From Venturia oleaginea (Eukaryota; Ascomycota; Dothideomycetes; Venturiales; Venturiaceae), in assembly GCA_013176395.1 (NCBI GenBank), contig JABMLP010000004.1, positions 930,001 to 994,000 of the forward strand: a stretch of 64,000 bases of DNA. Reading direction: 5' to 3'. The first letter of the stretch is position 1. Each line of letters opens with the position of its first letter. The notes under the pieces were generated by a model. That model did not search any database. It was not told where the DNA came from and worked only from the letters and a program-made list of their open reading frames with translations. Both the position numbers and the translations under genes were made by a program. Positions 11,037 to 21,539 of this stretch are shown here, piece after piece.

Positions 11037-12797
11037 ACGTATTCGATTACGCGACCCGTCAGATCACGCAACCGGTCAAAATTTGCCAAGACCCCAACTA
11101 CTCTTCTTATTCTACATTTCTCAACAACGTAATGAGTTACTACTCCAACACGAAGGGAGAATTCAGCTTGCAATCCAAGCTTTGAATACCGGCCAACTCC
11201 GAAGCCAACGGGCTGCTGCGAGCGCCTTCAACGTTAAACAACAAACCCTCTCCGATCGCGTCAGAGGAGTCCCATTTATCCTCGAAAGACCACCAAACGG
11301 TCGGAAACTTACCCTTACCGAAGAGCAAACGCTTGTTCGATATATCCTCGACCTCGATTCGCGAGGATTTGCGCCCCGGCTGTGTGAGGTGGCAGATATG
11401 GCGGATAAACTGTTGGGTATACGCGGTGGAGAGCCAGTAGGCAAAAAGTGGGCTGAGAGGTTCGTAAAGCGCTCAGATGAGCTCAAGACAGCCTTCAATC
11501 AAGCCAAGGATAGGCAGAGGATACTATAGGAAGATCCAGAGATTATTGGCACGTGGTTCAAGCTCGTTGCAGACACCAAGGCAAAGTACGGCATCCACGA
11601 CGAGGATACGCACAACTCTGACGAGATTGGCTTCCAGATGGGTATTATTCAGAGCATTTGCGCATCTGGGTATGCGACCCCGCCATTCATTATCTACAAA
11701 GGACGAGTTCACATCTCTACGTGGTATGAGGAGGCAGATATACCGCGCAATTGGAAGCTTTCAGTCTCTGAGAACGGCTGGACAAACAACGCGCTGGGTC
11801 TTGAGTGGTTGAAGCACTTTGACGCGCATACAAAGGCGCGGCAGGTGGGGGTGTACAGGCTGCTTATTTTGGACGGCCATGAGAGCCATCTCAGCCAGGA
11901 TTTCAAGGACTACTGCCTCGAAAATAAGATTATAACCCTCTGCATGCCATCGCACTCGTCGCATATACTCCAGCCCCTTGACGTGGTCTGCTTCTCGCCG
12001 TTGAAGCGCAAGTACTCCCAACGCATCCGGGACTTGGCGCGCCGACGCGTCTACCATATCAACAAGGAAGGCTTTCTCCCTGCTTTCAAAGACGCGTTTT
12101 TCGACGTATTTACAAAAGAGAACTGTCAAAAGGCCTTTGAGGCAGTAGGGCTGGTCCCTATCGACGCGCAGGTGGTGTTGGATCGCCTTGAAGTACGGCT
12201 ACGTACCCCGCCAGAACCCCGTCTCCCAGAAACGCCGTGGCAGTCAAAGACTCCAAGCAATACTCATGAATTTGGATCCCAATCCAAGCTCGTAAGCGAG
12301 TCTTTTACTCGGTCACCAGTTATTGCCCAGGCAGGCTTTTCCCAGCTTGTCAAGGGCGCTGAATTGATGCTGCACCAAAACGCTCTACTCGTTGCGCGCA
12401 ACCGCGAGCTTGAAGAGCAATTGGCAATAATGACGAAGCGAAAATCGCGCAAAAGGAAGTGGATCCAGCAAGGTGATACTATAGAGTCTGGGACTGCAGC
12501 AGCGCAGGTAGCTGCAGAGGCGTCTGTAGCGCCTCAGGGATCGAAGAAGGCTCGTGGTAGTGGTGATCAAGAAACAGCCCGACCAACTCAACGGCGCTGT
12601 AGGAACTGCGGCACAACTGGGCATAATGCGCGAACTTGTAAAAAAGATATCGAGATATCTTCTGAATCAGATAGCAGCACGACGGACTTAGAATCTATTG
12701 TTAATAGCGATGAAATTGAAGAGTCGTAATATAAGATGGTCGTGCCAAGAAATTTTGACCGGTTGGGTGATCTGACGGGTTGGGTGATCGAATACGT
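11037..12797 (+). mobile_element. Pogo/Fot1-type DNA transposon, decayed copy
   Basis: Terminal inverted repeats of about 50 bp start ACGTATTCGAT at both ends (11037 onward, and complement ending at 12797), flanked by TA on each side as expected for Tc1/mariner insertion. The body carries a transposase related to the intact element at 24996-26810 but broken. The TIR sequence differs from that relative beyond the first ten bases, so they belong to different subfamilies. Confidence 0.9.
11083..12729 (+). pseudogene. Pogo/Fot1 transposase, inactivated
   Basis: Two open parts, 11083-11529 and 11638-12729, together match the 566-aa transposase at 25047-26747. Lesions: a TAG at 11527-11529 where the relative has CAG (a C-to-T change), a serine replacing phenylalanine next to the first catalytic Asp (NSDE for NFDE), and an in-frame loss of about 29 codons directly after FQMG, removing the strand between the first and second catalytic residues. 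The position matching the relative's ATG is ATT. The remaining parts keep the CENP-B-like DNA-binding region, LILDGHESH, ILQPLDVV and a C-terminal CCHC knuckle (CRNCGTTGHNARTC). Confidence 0.9.
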
Positions 12798-12993
12798 TAT
12801 ATTCTCCATTAATCTACGCGTAGATAGTGTAAGAGAGGGGGTAATTTGTTCTTGAACAGGAGAAGCTATTATGTGGTAATAGAATACGTGTATTGATGTT
12901 ACGGATACTGTCACGTGGATATGTATTCGGTTGTATTCGGATGTATTTGATTGCATTCATGTGCATTCAAATGCATGCCACTCTACCTCCTTA

Positions 12994-14102
12994 ACGTGTT
13001 TCACCACTCACTTGGCCACCCCACTCACTTGGCCACCCCAACCACTAAATCTCAAGTCATCGTGCGATAAACCTCCCACCAATACAGCTTTTATTAAAAT
13101 AATCCTAACAATACATTCTTTACGTATTTGGGCATCGATTAATCTTATGACCTTGAATACCGCAGCCACTACATGTTGGTAATGCTCGCTGTCGTACGAC
13201 GACTTCCTGATCTTAAACACTATCTCTAGAGCTATTTTCGCATCCCCTCGACCAAGAACTGACCCTGTTGAGCTTGTAATACGCCTCCATATGCAATATA
13301 TCGTCTACGATACTGTTGCTTCTGTTTTCGTCGTTGGTTCTCTGTACGAAGCTTCCTATTCTCTTCTGCAAGTATTACTGCTGAATTCATTGCGACTTGA
13401 TATCCTTTGATGAGTTGACCAATTGCTTGACTACTTGGGCTCTGAGATTGGCGATGAAGAAGATTTCGGACGAGCTGAGCCTGCTGCTCAAGCTGAGCTA
13501 TCGTACGAGGAGTTTCTGACGTCCACTGTGGCGATACTCCATGGGGTGTACCTGGTGGTGAGGGCGTCTCTTCAACACGCTGAAACCACGCGTTGATTGT
13601 CGCTGGATCTTCGCATTTTGCACGCTGCGAATGGAATTTACGATTCCACTTCGTACAATGCTCCGGCTGAGCGTTGATGAAGCGGGATACCCAGTTCTTC
13701 CCGACTAATGACGGTGGAGGATTCGTACCGCGTTTTTCGAGTAAAGCGTTTGCCATTCGTCGTACGTCGATAATTTGGGGCGGAAATCCTCGTCGATCAA
13801 GGTCTAGGATCCGCTGAACCAGAGCCTGCTCTTCATGTATTTGTAACTTTCTCTTTTGGTGGTTAGATTCGCTTCGTGGTTTACCACCTTGAAGACGAGA
13901 CTGAAGTGTAGATCGAGGAATATCGTACGACGCTGAGATTTGACGTTGACTTAAATTTGGATTCGTTTGAAAGCCCTGCTTCGCAAGAAGTAATCTAGCC
14001 TCTTTGCAAGCCGATCCGGGGGTTGGTGTTGACATTATCGCGATAATTGTACGAAGGGATTAGACTTTTTGGTTGGGTGACCAAGTGAATGGTGAAACAC
14101 GT
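12994..14102 (-). mobile_element. Pogo-type element with internal deletion (1.1 kb)
   Basis: TIRs begin ACGTGTTTCACCA at both ends; the left flank is TA, the right flank reads TG, probably a mutated TA. The left end carries a 17-bp tandem duplication of CACTCACTTGGCCACCC that is single at the right end. At 1109 bp it is about 700 bp shorter than the complete element in this window, because the catalytic part of the transposase gene is missing. It likely depends on another element for movement. Confidence 0.8.
13232..14035 (-). CDS. DDE-less pogo transposase: CENP-B-like DNA-binding protein
   Basis: An uninterrupted 267-aa frame from ATG at 14035. Residues about 20-60 form a psq-type helix-turn-helix (LSQRQISASYDIPRSTLQSR), 65-150 the CENP-B/Tc5-type DNA-binding domain (HEEQALVQRILDLDRRGFPP, GKNWVSRFI), ending in ATINAWFQRVEET. 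The frame then passes directly to the C-terminal tail that in full transposases follows the catalytic domain (TPSPPGTP, WTSETPRTIAQLEQQ, a coiled coil rich in Arg/Lys/Gln near 215-245). The whole DDE nuclease core of about 200 residues is absent, yet frame is kept. It may encode a TIR-binding protein without nuclease activity; expression is not known. No zinc knuckle is seen. Confidence 0.7.
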   Translation of the reverse strand: MSTPTPGSACKEARLLLAKQGFQTNPNLSQRQISASYDIPRSTLQSRLQGGKPRSESNHQKRKLQIHEEQALVQRILDLDRRGFPPQIIDVRRMANALLEKRGTNPPPSLVGKNWVSRFINAQPEHCTKWNRKFHSQRAKCEDPATINAWFQRVEETPSPPGTPHGVSPQWTSETPRTIAQLEQQAQLVRNLLHRQSQSPSSQAIGQLIKGYQVAMNSAVILAEENRKLRTENQRRKQKQQYRRRYIAYGGVLQAQQGQFLVEGMRK

Positions 14103-14890
14103 TGTGACTGGTTGATCGTTACATAGATGATGATGTAAGATCACGTGTAGTTCATTTGCTTCATTCTTGGCGAAATGAACAAAATGAACATATTGAAGAG
14201 CTAGGATTTCTTAGGAGATGGATCTCTATATGAAGGACGAGACTCTGCTCCCTCAGTGTCTCGTATCTTCACTCTCTCGTTACTTCGCTATTGCTTTTAG
14301 TTACTTAGCACAATTCACGACTCTTATATCTTGCAAGCTTCGCTTCACTTGTTTGATACGATATTGTCGCCCCGGACCACTTGAACCCTACTGTACGGAT
14401 TAGCCAAATCCAGCTATATTACTTTGAGTCATAGCCTCTGCGTAACAATTGAGAATAATATACATATGATCCACCTCCGCCAAAACCCTATCACTCCAAA
14501 AGGGGGTACCCTTACTTACTAATGGGAAATGATTTCGGGGAGTTCAGAATGCATGTTTTTGAGAATCTGTGAGATGTTGGCTTGGTTGAGGATTGTTTTG
14601 TCTAGGTTGCTTTGATGGATTGATACTGCTTTGGTATATTTCAGCTGGCTTTAGGTTGTTGTATCGTTCGAAATCATCGATGTTGATTTGACATGGAGAA
14701 ATAGGCAGACTCTAAGACGAGAGCACTATCGATTCTTTGAAGAAGAAAAGCACTTTGCTGTTGGTATTTAGTAAGAAGACTCGTACGTGAAGGTAGTGAA
14801 TCTCTCACGTGCAAACCTCGCGATCTTCAGCTGAGACAAGTCCCGGATCTTCAACCACTCTCCACCAACAACATGTAGTCACAAGTCAAG
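14103..14890. other. Intergenic, upstream of the coiled-coil protein gene
   Basis: No supported gene. Probably contains the promoter of the plus-strand gene at 14891 and unclassified AT-rich sequence. Confidence 0.4.
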
Positions 14891-15727
14891 ATGTCTGCAC
14901 CGGGGAAAGCTCCAGCAGACGGTTCCAAGACCCAACCAACAGACAATGTAAAACCACAGCGTTTACCTGCACCGACACTGTTCGTCGGCCCACCCTCTCG
15001 CAATGCCTCCAACCTCTCAATCAATGCACCGCCCAAGGACCCCGCGAATCCAGCAAGGATACCGCTAAGTCGACAACTGTCTCTACTAGGGATGGACCGT
15101 CAGAAACCGGATCAACAGGATGCCTCTACCCCATTCAATAATGGGCTCAGTGCCAACCCTTTCAATCGCCAACAGCAACAGTCGTCGAAGGCGGATCACC
15201 AGAGTAATGAACGCATCGAAAATGCAATCGCTGAAATGCAGAATACACTGGAAGATGTTGAGCTGAGTGCCGCAAGTGGGATACATGTCTTTGGTCCTGA
15301 CCACTCCAAAGCACTGGAAGAGCTGCGGACGGCACAGATAGCATTGGCACAGGCATGGGCGAAGAGCGAGGCAGAAGAAGAGTTACAGAGTGTATCGAAC
15401 GCGAAAGAGGCACATGTCAAGCTAGGGAATACAGCAGACGTGCTTGCAGCCGATCGAGCGGAAATTGCTGCCGAGGGTCGTTCAAGAAGCGGCACGGACA
15501 GGAGTGGCAGTAGTGGCAAGACTCAGTTGGAAGAGGAGACTGAAAACGATATTGCGCTGGCGAGGAAAAGACGTGAGGCAAACGACAAGTACTTCCAGCG
15601 TGTCAATAGGGGCGTGGTGGAGGTTGTGCAGAAGCTTGAAGAAGTTGCCAGAGCTATGAAGGGCGTGGAGAGGGAGAGCAAGGAGATATGGGGCGATACA
15701 GGTAGCAGCACTTCAGGCAGCAAATGA
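14891..15727 (+). CDS. Conserved fungal coiled-coil protein of unknown function
   Basis: A single-exon frame of 278 aa. Residues 1-100 look disordered and Pro/Ser/Gln-rich (MSAPGKAPADGSKTQ). Residues 108-185 are the conserved-looking part: NAIAEMQNTLEDVELSAASG, HVFGPDHSKALEELRTAQIA, ALAQAWAKSEAEEEL, predicted helical. A Ser/Gly-rich linker follows, then a second helical block (ENDIALARKRREANDKYFQR, VVEVVQKLEEVARAMKGVE) and a short Ser/Gly tail. It may belong to the fungal family DUF5315, but that is from memory. No catalytic motif, signal peptide or membrane segment is visible. The ATG has an A-rich context and is the first in this frame. Confidence 0.8.
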   Translation: MSAPGKAPADGSKTQPTDNVKPQRLPAPTLFVGPPSRNASNLSINAPPKDPANPARIPLSRQLSLLGMDRQKPDQQDASTPFNNGLSANPFNRQQQQSSKADHQSNERIENAIAEMQNTLEDVELSAASGIHVFGPDHSKALEELRTAQIALAQAWAKSEAEEELQSVSNAKEAHVKLGNTADVLAADRAEIAAEGRSRSGTDRSGSSGKTQLEEETENDIALARKRREANDKYFQRVNRGVVEVVQKLEEVARAMKGVERESKEIWGDTGSSTSGSK

Positions 15728-17236
15728 TGAACGAGGAGCAACCAAATTTTCTTTGCCATTTTAATGGTTACAGGAAACATGTTTACTCACCAAGACAACA
15801 TGACCGCAATCAAACATCAAACCCTCATTTTCTGCCCCTATCGAGTCTGTGAGGTTCTGTCGTTATTGGGAGACGAGTATAGGGTCTGCCTTTCGGTTGT
15901 ACTCGACCTCCCAGCCCATATCACCATCTACGGATATGAGCCGCGCATATGACTACGATAGTGATGACTTTTGTTCGGTGCAAGGAAGAGTGTTTACCTC
16001 GCAACCAGTTCTCGTGGGATGATGCTGATGGTGTGTTCGAGTGAAGACTTAGGAAGGACGAGATCTGGCGAAGGATTTTGATGGATTGTTATGTCGCTTG
16101 AAAGACATAGGACCGGGAAGTGCATCTTCCACCCCTGGATACCCTGGCGTCATGCTTCTCACCCACCACCACCTCATTTTCATCTCTTATCTTCCTGTCA
16201 TCTTCACTTCACAAGATCCTCTCTTCTCCCTCTTTGCTCACTGCCCGCTCTCTACATCTTTTCTCATTCAGTTCCACTTGATATGGTTTGCATTCGTCTA
16301 TAACGCGGTTGTGGTTCTACAACTAAGCTATGTACAACATAATGCTTATGCGTGTTCAAGGCTGATAAACCCTCGCAAGCGTTATCAAGGCAGAGCTATT
16401 ATCGTCCCTGGCAGCAACGGCGGAAGTATGGGCCAGTGGATCAGTGGATCAGTGGATCAGAGGCTCTGCGGAGCCAGTCTCATCGCCTACTCTTCCTGGT
16501 TCATCTACCGATATTTCTATTTTGAAATCGGTGTCGGCTAGTTTCGACAAATGCATCCAACGAATTGACAGAAAATTTCCCCCATCGATCTCGGTTTCAA
16601 GAATACATTATCCCAGCAGAAATCACGTCCAAAGAGGTCGAGAGGGATGGCTTACAATCCAGTTTTGACCCATTTAAGGACTCCACATGCTCGGATGTAT
16701 AGGTTGTCAAGACACGAGTAACCATGTACGCGAAACGAGGCCTTGCAAGAAAGTCTATTTTGTGACATCAACTTGGAAGGAGTCAAGCACTCCCCGTATT
16801 TATATCGGAGATGAATCTCTACAAACGGGCTTTCAGCCTTACCATTAGGCGAACGGAGGACTCTCCGACAGTCAGTCATGACGTGGTTCGTATATGATTC
16901 GTCAATACCCACATCAAGTATTCTCTCGTGGATACATCACTACATGATGCCCGCCATGTATCTCAATCGTGCAAAGTCACAATTACACTGCTGAACACAG
17001 ACTAGATGAGCTCATTAAAGCGTGTGGCATCTGGAGAACGCCACCTCCATCTCTGATTGGTTCTCAGTCCTCAATTCGAATCCTTCCTACAGAATCCATG
17101 AATTCTTCCCATCATTCCCTATGGATCCTTCCGGATTGTTCCCGGGATCTCAGACAAAAAAAAAAAATAGGGACCAGATAACGGGTCGGAAAGTTTCCCG
17201 TCTTCCTCAGATTACTGCCACGGACCCTAGAAATGC
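15728..17236. other. Intergenic, no supported gene
   Basis: About 1.5 kb with only shadow frames. It contains a small tandem repeat (GTGGATCA, 16436-16461) and an A-run at 17157-17166. Confidence 0.45.
16436..16461. repeat. Short tandem repeat, (GTGGATCA)3
   Basis: Three head-to-tail copies of an 8-bp unit read directly in the sequence. No function is implied. Confidence 0.7.
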
Positions 17237-17284
17237 ATGAACGTCCTCGTCGGATGCAGGATCATTAACATCACAACGACCATC

Positions 17285-18769
17285 ATGGAGACACTACTGG
17301 CAGGGAAATACGCAAAAATCATCGAACTAGCAGCCAATTGTGTATATCGTCTTCAACTGGCCTCAAAACGACATCAGAAACCTGATCTTACAACCACGCT
17401 TCTTCTCTCTCACCTTACCACTTTACGATCGACGTTATCCCAGCTCCAAACATGGCTTACGGCAAGCGATTTTCTGAGTTCTCAGCATCACCATTTGATC
17501 GCAGCTGTTGATGCTGTCCTGGCCAGCGCCCATCTCTTGCTCAGCGTTTTGAAGGATCAGATCGTGGAGATTGATAACGCAGAAGGACATGTCTTGAATA
17601 ACTTCACCAGGGCAAGGCTGGAGTCGAACCACAAGATGACTATAACTTGTGTCGGTCACATTTCACATCAGACAATTGCGCTGGATGTGCTATTGATGGC
17701 ATTCAGATGGTATGAATGCGAACGAAGAAACATGCCCGACTTTTACTTTGCTAACATCCATGACAGCAAGACTCAAATTGAGCAACTTGATTTGCTCCAA
17801 AATCAACAAACCCGATATATTCTTTACCAAGTTAGAGACGACTCATCAGCCCTCGCCGATGTCCGGGACGAAATGACAATGAAGACCATTTTATTGACTG
17901 GGGATGAGACAACGGGGGCATCACAAATATCGTCTTCTCCCGAACCAGTGTCACCAACATTCGAATTCGAAAACGAACTCTTGAGATCAAGGGTCTACCA
18001 GGATGGACTACGATCATATACCCGTGATAAGCCCCGTCCTAGCGACTACTCCATATCAAGATATACTTGCAGCATCCCTCATGCTCCGCCAAAACGACTT
18101 ACGATATTATACACAAGTATTCCGAACCGACCAGCAACATCACTAATCAAACGGCTTCAACTCTCCTCGCCCCGTCATTCGGAAGAAGACCGCCCAGTGA
18201 CGCCGGGACATCTAATCACAAAATCAAACACAATAACCCTCTCAACAACTGAAACGACACCAACAAACACAAACGCTTTTTCGATCTGTCACACGACAGT
18301 CAAACGCGATGTCTCCACGCTGGAAATAAGAGAGAGCATGGACACGAGTGATGCCAACAAAATCCCTCTGGATCACTACATGTCCCTCACCCAACCCCAA
18401 ATCCCAAATCTCACCCTAATTGAACTGAACCTAGCCTCGCGCAACAAAATCTTCGTCTCCTCGGCCATCGCAGCGGTAAAAGTCATCCTCACTGCGCCCA
18501 CAACACCATCGATGCGTCCCACGACTCCAACGCCCATTCGAGCAGCGCCGGGTCCGATACGGCCGAATGGGATTTTGGTGTCTATTGTGAGGAGTGCCTC
18601 GTATGATGGCGTCGAGTACGAATACTTTGTTGAGCAACGGATCCGGAAATCGAATAGGTCGGGTGTGCCGATGAATTTTGTGTGGAACTGTAGGGATTTG
18701 GGTGGGGAGATTGAGAGGTTTGCGGAGGTTTTGAGGGAGGTGCATACTACTAGCTATCGGAAGAGATAA
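17285..18769 (+). CDS. Fungal STAND-type N-terminal (HeLo-like/NACHT-N) domain protein, hypothetical
   Basis: Single-exon frame. The ATG at 17237 would give 510 aa; I prefer 17285 (494 aa) because METLLAGKYAKIIELAANCV starts the helical domain. Residues 1-150 form amphipathic helices (HLTTLRSTLSQLQTWLTAS, HHHLIAAVDAVLASAHLLL) resembling the N-terminal domains that precede NACHT or NB-ARC in fungal STAND proteins. The middle (220-370) is Ser/Thr/Pro-rich and looks disordered. The last part contains FVWNCRDLGGEIERFAEVL, without an ATPase motif. No nucleotide-binding domain follows, so it would be a stand-alone adaptor or a member of an uncharacterised family. Function is not known. Confidence 0.65.
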   Translation: METLLAGKYAKIIELAANCVYRLQLASKRHQKPDLTTTLLLSHLTTLRSTLSQLQTWLTASDFLSSQHHHLIAAVDAVLASAHLLLSVLKDQIVEIDNAEGHVLNNFTRARLESNHKMTITCVGHISHQTIALDVLLMAFRWYECERRNMPDFYFANIHDSKTQIEQLDLLQNQQTRYILYQVRDDSSALADVRDEMTMKTILLTGDETTGASQISSSPEPVSPTFEFENELLRSRVYQDGLRSYTRDKPRPSDYSISRYTCSIPHAPPKRLTILYTSIPNRPATSLIKRLQLSSPRHSEEDRPVTPGHLITKSNTITLSTTETTPTNTNAFSICHTTVKRDVSTLEIRESMDTSDANKIPLDHYMSLTQPQIPNLTLIELNLASRNKIFVSSAIAAVKVILTAPTTPSMRPTTPTPIRAAPGPIRPNGILVSIVRSASYDGVEYEYFVEQRIRKSNRSGVPMNFVWNCRDLGGEIERFAEVLREVHTTSYRKR

Positions 18770-19261
18770 TTGTGTGATTACGTGTGATTCTGGGGACGAT
18801 TAAATGATAACAACAATGAGCCAACCAGACCAAACCGCGGCCTGATTCAAGCCTTGTAATGTGCCGTGACCACTTGCCCATGGTTCCATAAAGTGATTTC
18901 AAACTCGGGATCCCCGAAGTGAATTTGGAGTGAGAGAGCATGGAGTAGAAGGAGGCTATGAGCGACTCCTATATCGCATCTCGCTCATGTGTAGCTGCTT
19001 GCGGCAAAACACTCCCCTGTAAGCTGTGGGAGTCGCTAACAGTGTGGGGTATACACGCACAAGGCCCAGAGAGGTTTGGTCCTCGGCTTTCGGCCTGAAT
19101 CGCCTGATGCAGCAAGTCAATCCTCGCACAGCTTGACTGGTTAGCAAACCATCAACCACACTGGAAGAAAACCACGGCCCATTCACGGAATTCTGCATCC
19201 TCGACCATTTTGGCCCTTAGGAACATCTCCCACTGCCTTGCGCGACCGACAGCTGGCCACG
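18770..19261. promoter_or_regulatory. Upstream region of the MFS transporter gene
   Basis: About 0.5 kb between two plus-strand genes. It likely holds the terminator of the first and the promoter of the second. No defined site recognised. Confidence 0.4.
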
Positions 19262-21091
19262 ATGCGATTCGGTAGCGAAAGTATGGAATAGCAACATCTT
19301 GCGGGTCAACAGCTAAAGCTCAATTACAGAGAGAGAGGAAGCCAATGGCCTTGATTGGTCAGAGGAACCCATCCCGCCTCGACTGCAAAGTGAAGAACAG
19401 TACGACAATGACCTCAACGTACCATGTCCTCCCCATACCACGGAGAGACGGCTAGTGAGCAGGATCGATCTGCATGTCCTGCCCTACCTCTGCATCTTGT
19501 ACCTGCTTGCATTTTTGGACCGGTAAAGGACATGCTTCAACCTCGAGCAGGAACCAGCTGACACGGTCCGCAGCGTGAACATCTCCAATGCGAACATCTT
19601 CGGTCTTTCCAAAGAGCTGGACTTGCTTAGGGATAACAGGTACAACATTTGCCTGGTCATCTTTTTCGTGCCTTACGTCCTTTTTGAAATTCCGTCCAAT
19701 GTGCTTTTAAAGAAGTTCAAGCCGAATGTCTGGCTGTCCTTTTGCATGTTCATGTTCGGTCTTTGCACCATATGCCAGGGCCTAGTGAGCAATTATGCTG
19801 GAATCTTGACGACGAGATTCTTCCTTGGCTTGTTCGAAACAGGTATGTTGATCTCGTCGCTTTTCAACAGCCAATCTTCATCCAAGACATTTTACTAACA
19901 TATACTTCTAGGCATGTTTCCAGGTACGAATGGACCTCAACAGATTTTCTGCTTCATACCATTCTAACAGCGCATTAGGATGCTTTTACTTGATTGGCAT
20001 GTGGTGCCGCCGACAAGAAGCACAGCGTCGCTACAGTTTCTTCTTTAGTAGTACCACCCTAGCCGGTGCTTTTGGAGGTTTACTAGCATCTGCAATCGGG
20101 AAAATGGATGGACTTCGCGGCTACCAAGGCTGGCGTTGGATCTTCATATTAGAAGGTCTCCTAACATGCCTTGTCAGCTTTGCCTTCTTTTTCCTAATCC
20201 CAACATTTCCCGAGGACGCGAAATGGCTAACACCAGAGGAACGTACCTATGTCTCTGCTCGCTTGAGACAGGACCAGGGCCGATCAGCTCTGGAACGCAA
20301 GATCACTATGAAAGATGTGGTCCAAGTTTTCAAGGACCCAAAGATCGTCGTGGGGGGCTTCATGTACTTTGGCCTCATCGTCCCAGGTATGATGGAATCC
20401 GCTCTGTAAAGCTGGTCAAGTTGCTGACTCTTTCAGCGTACGGATATGCGTACTTCTCGCCAGGCATCATCCAGGGTTATGGCTACAGCAGAATTCAGAC
20501 ACAGCTACACTCAGTTCCGCCATGGGCCGCAGCGTTCGGGTTCGCCATGGTCATTGCCTACTTGTCTGACAAGACGAAGCATCGGTTTTTGTTTACGCTC
20601 ATTCCGATATTTGTTGCTCTGGCTGGGTTTGCGACCTTGCTTGCCGTGCACAACGATCAGCATGTACAGTATGCCGCTTTGTTCCTTTGCGCTATGGGCG
20701 CCTACAGCGCGATGCCAGTCATCGTTTGCTGGTTTAATATGAATCTGGGAGGCCATCACAGGCGTGCTATCGGTTCGGCGTGGCAGGTCGGATTTGGAAA
20801 TATCGGTGGTAGGTTCAGTCGTACAGGATTGATGGGGGTATCGTTGCTAATCAAGACCTAGGTATCATCGCCGTCTTTGCCTTTCTGGCAAAGGATTCGC
20901 CTAGGTATGTTCCTGGGTATAGTATCTGTCTTGCGTTCATCTGTCTTTCGGCGTTGAGCTGCATAACGTACTTCTTAGCCTGCGCCAACCAGAACAGGCA
21001 CCGCGATCGGTCAGTCCGTGACATGAGCTTGACGGAGTTTGAAAAGACGGAATTAGGAGATATGAGCCCGGATTACCGGTACATGCTTTGA
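19262..21091 (+). CDS. MFS transporter, anion:cation symporter family (Dal5/Tna1-like), seven exons
   Basis: Plasma-membrane carrier of the allantoate/nicotinate permease type. I place exons at 19262-19280, 19330-19522, 19574-19842, 19912-19923 (12 nt), 19979-20386, 20437-20808 and 20862-21091; all junctions are GT-AG and keep frame, giving 500 aa. IDLHVLPYLCILYLLAFLDR is the typical first helix; NISNANIFGLSKEL follows. VPYVLFEIPSNVLLKKFKP and the helix ending RFFLGLFETGMFPGCFYLIG match the ACS family, as does RYSFFFSSTTLAGAFGG. The cytoplasmic loop has FPEDAKWLTPEER; the C-terminal half shows six further helices and ends hydrophilic. The very short first exon and the micro-exon are inferred from frame and splice signals. 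The substrate is not predictable. Confidence 0.87.
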
Positions 21092-21539
21092 GTGCGAAAC
21101 ACTTTCGGGCAATAATTTCTTGCTCAATCACAAAGGCCATGACTATGCTGTCTCACTGGTAAAAATCTCAAACTATTATTATCAATCTGCAGACAGACGA
21201 AGTCTTTTTCTATTTCAAGGCCATTGCACTTTCATCTATATCTGCCTTCGTTTTCTCGGCTCTCTACAAAGACGCTAAGGCTAAGGCTGTTATCAACACT
21301 CTGGGCCTCATACTCGGTGTACACGCTACGCTCGAATTCCCCCCTCTCCCACCCAACAACAACTCACAACTCAGTGCACATTTCCAGATGTCTTTTCAAG
21401 ACACCCCAATCCATCCTTCACTCCCACCTTCGCAACCTTCCCTGAATCCACAAGCCCGACTATTGCAAGCCCTGCGTTCGAAGCCAGTGGTGGTCAACAC
21501 CTCCTACATTCCACGCCATCTGATTCGAAGCCATCTATC
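21092..21539. other. Intergenic upstream of the broken gene at 21540
   Basis: Contains CT-rich sequence typical of fungal promoters; a short frame at 21388-21594 is not convincing. Confidence 0.35.

Noticed and set aside
17067..17080. AATTCGAATCC resembling a tRNA T-loop
   Set aside because: No matching acceptor stem, D-arm or anticodon arm could be placed around it.
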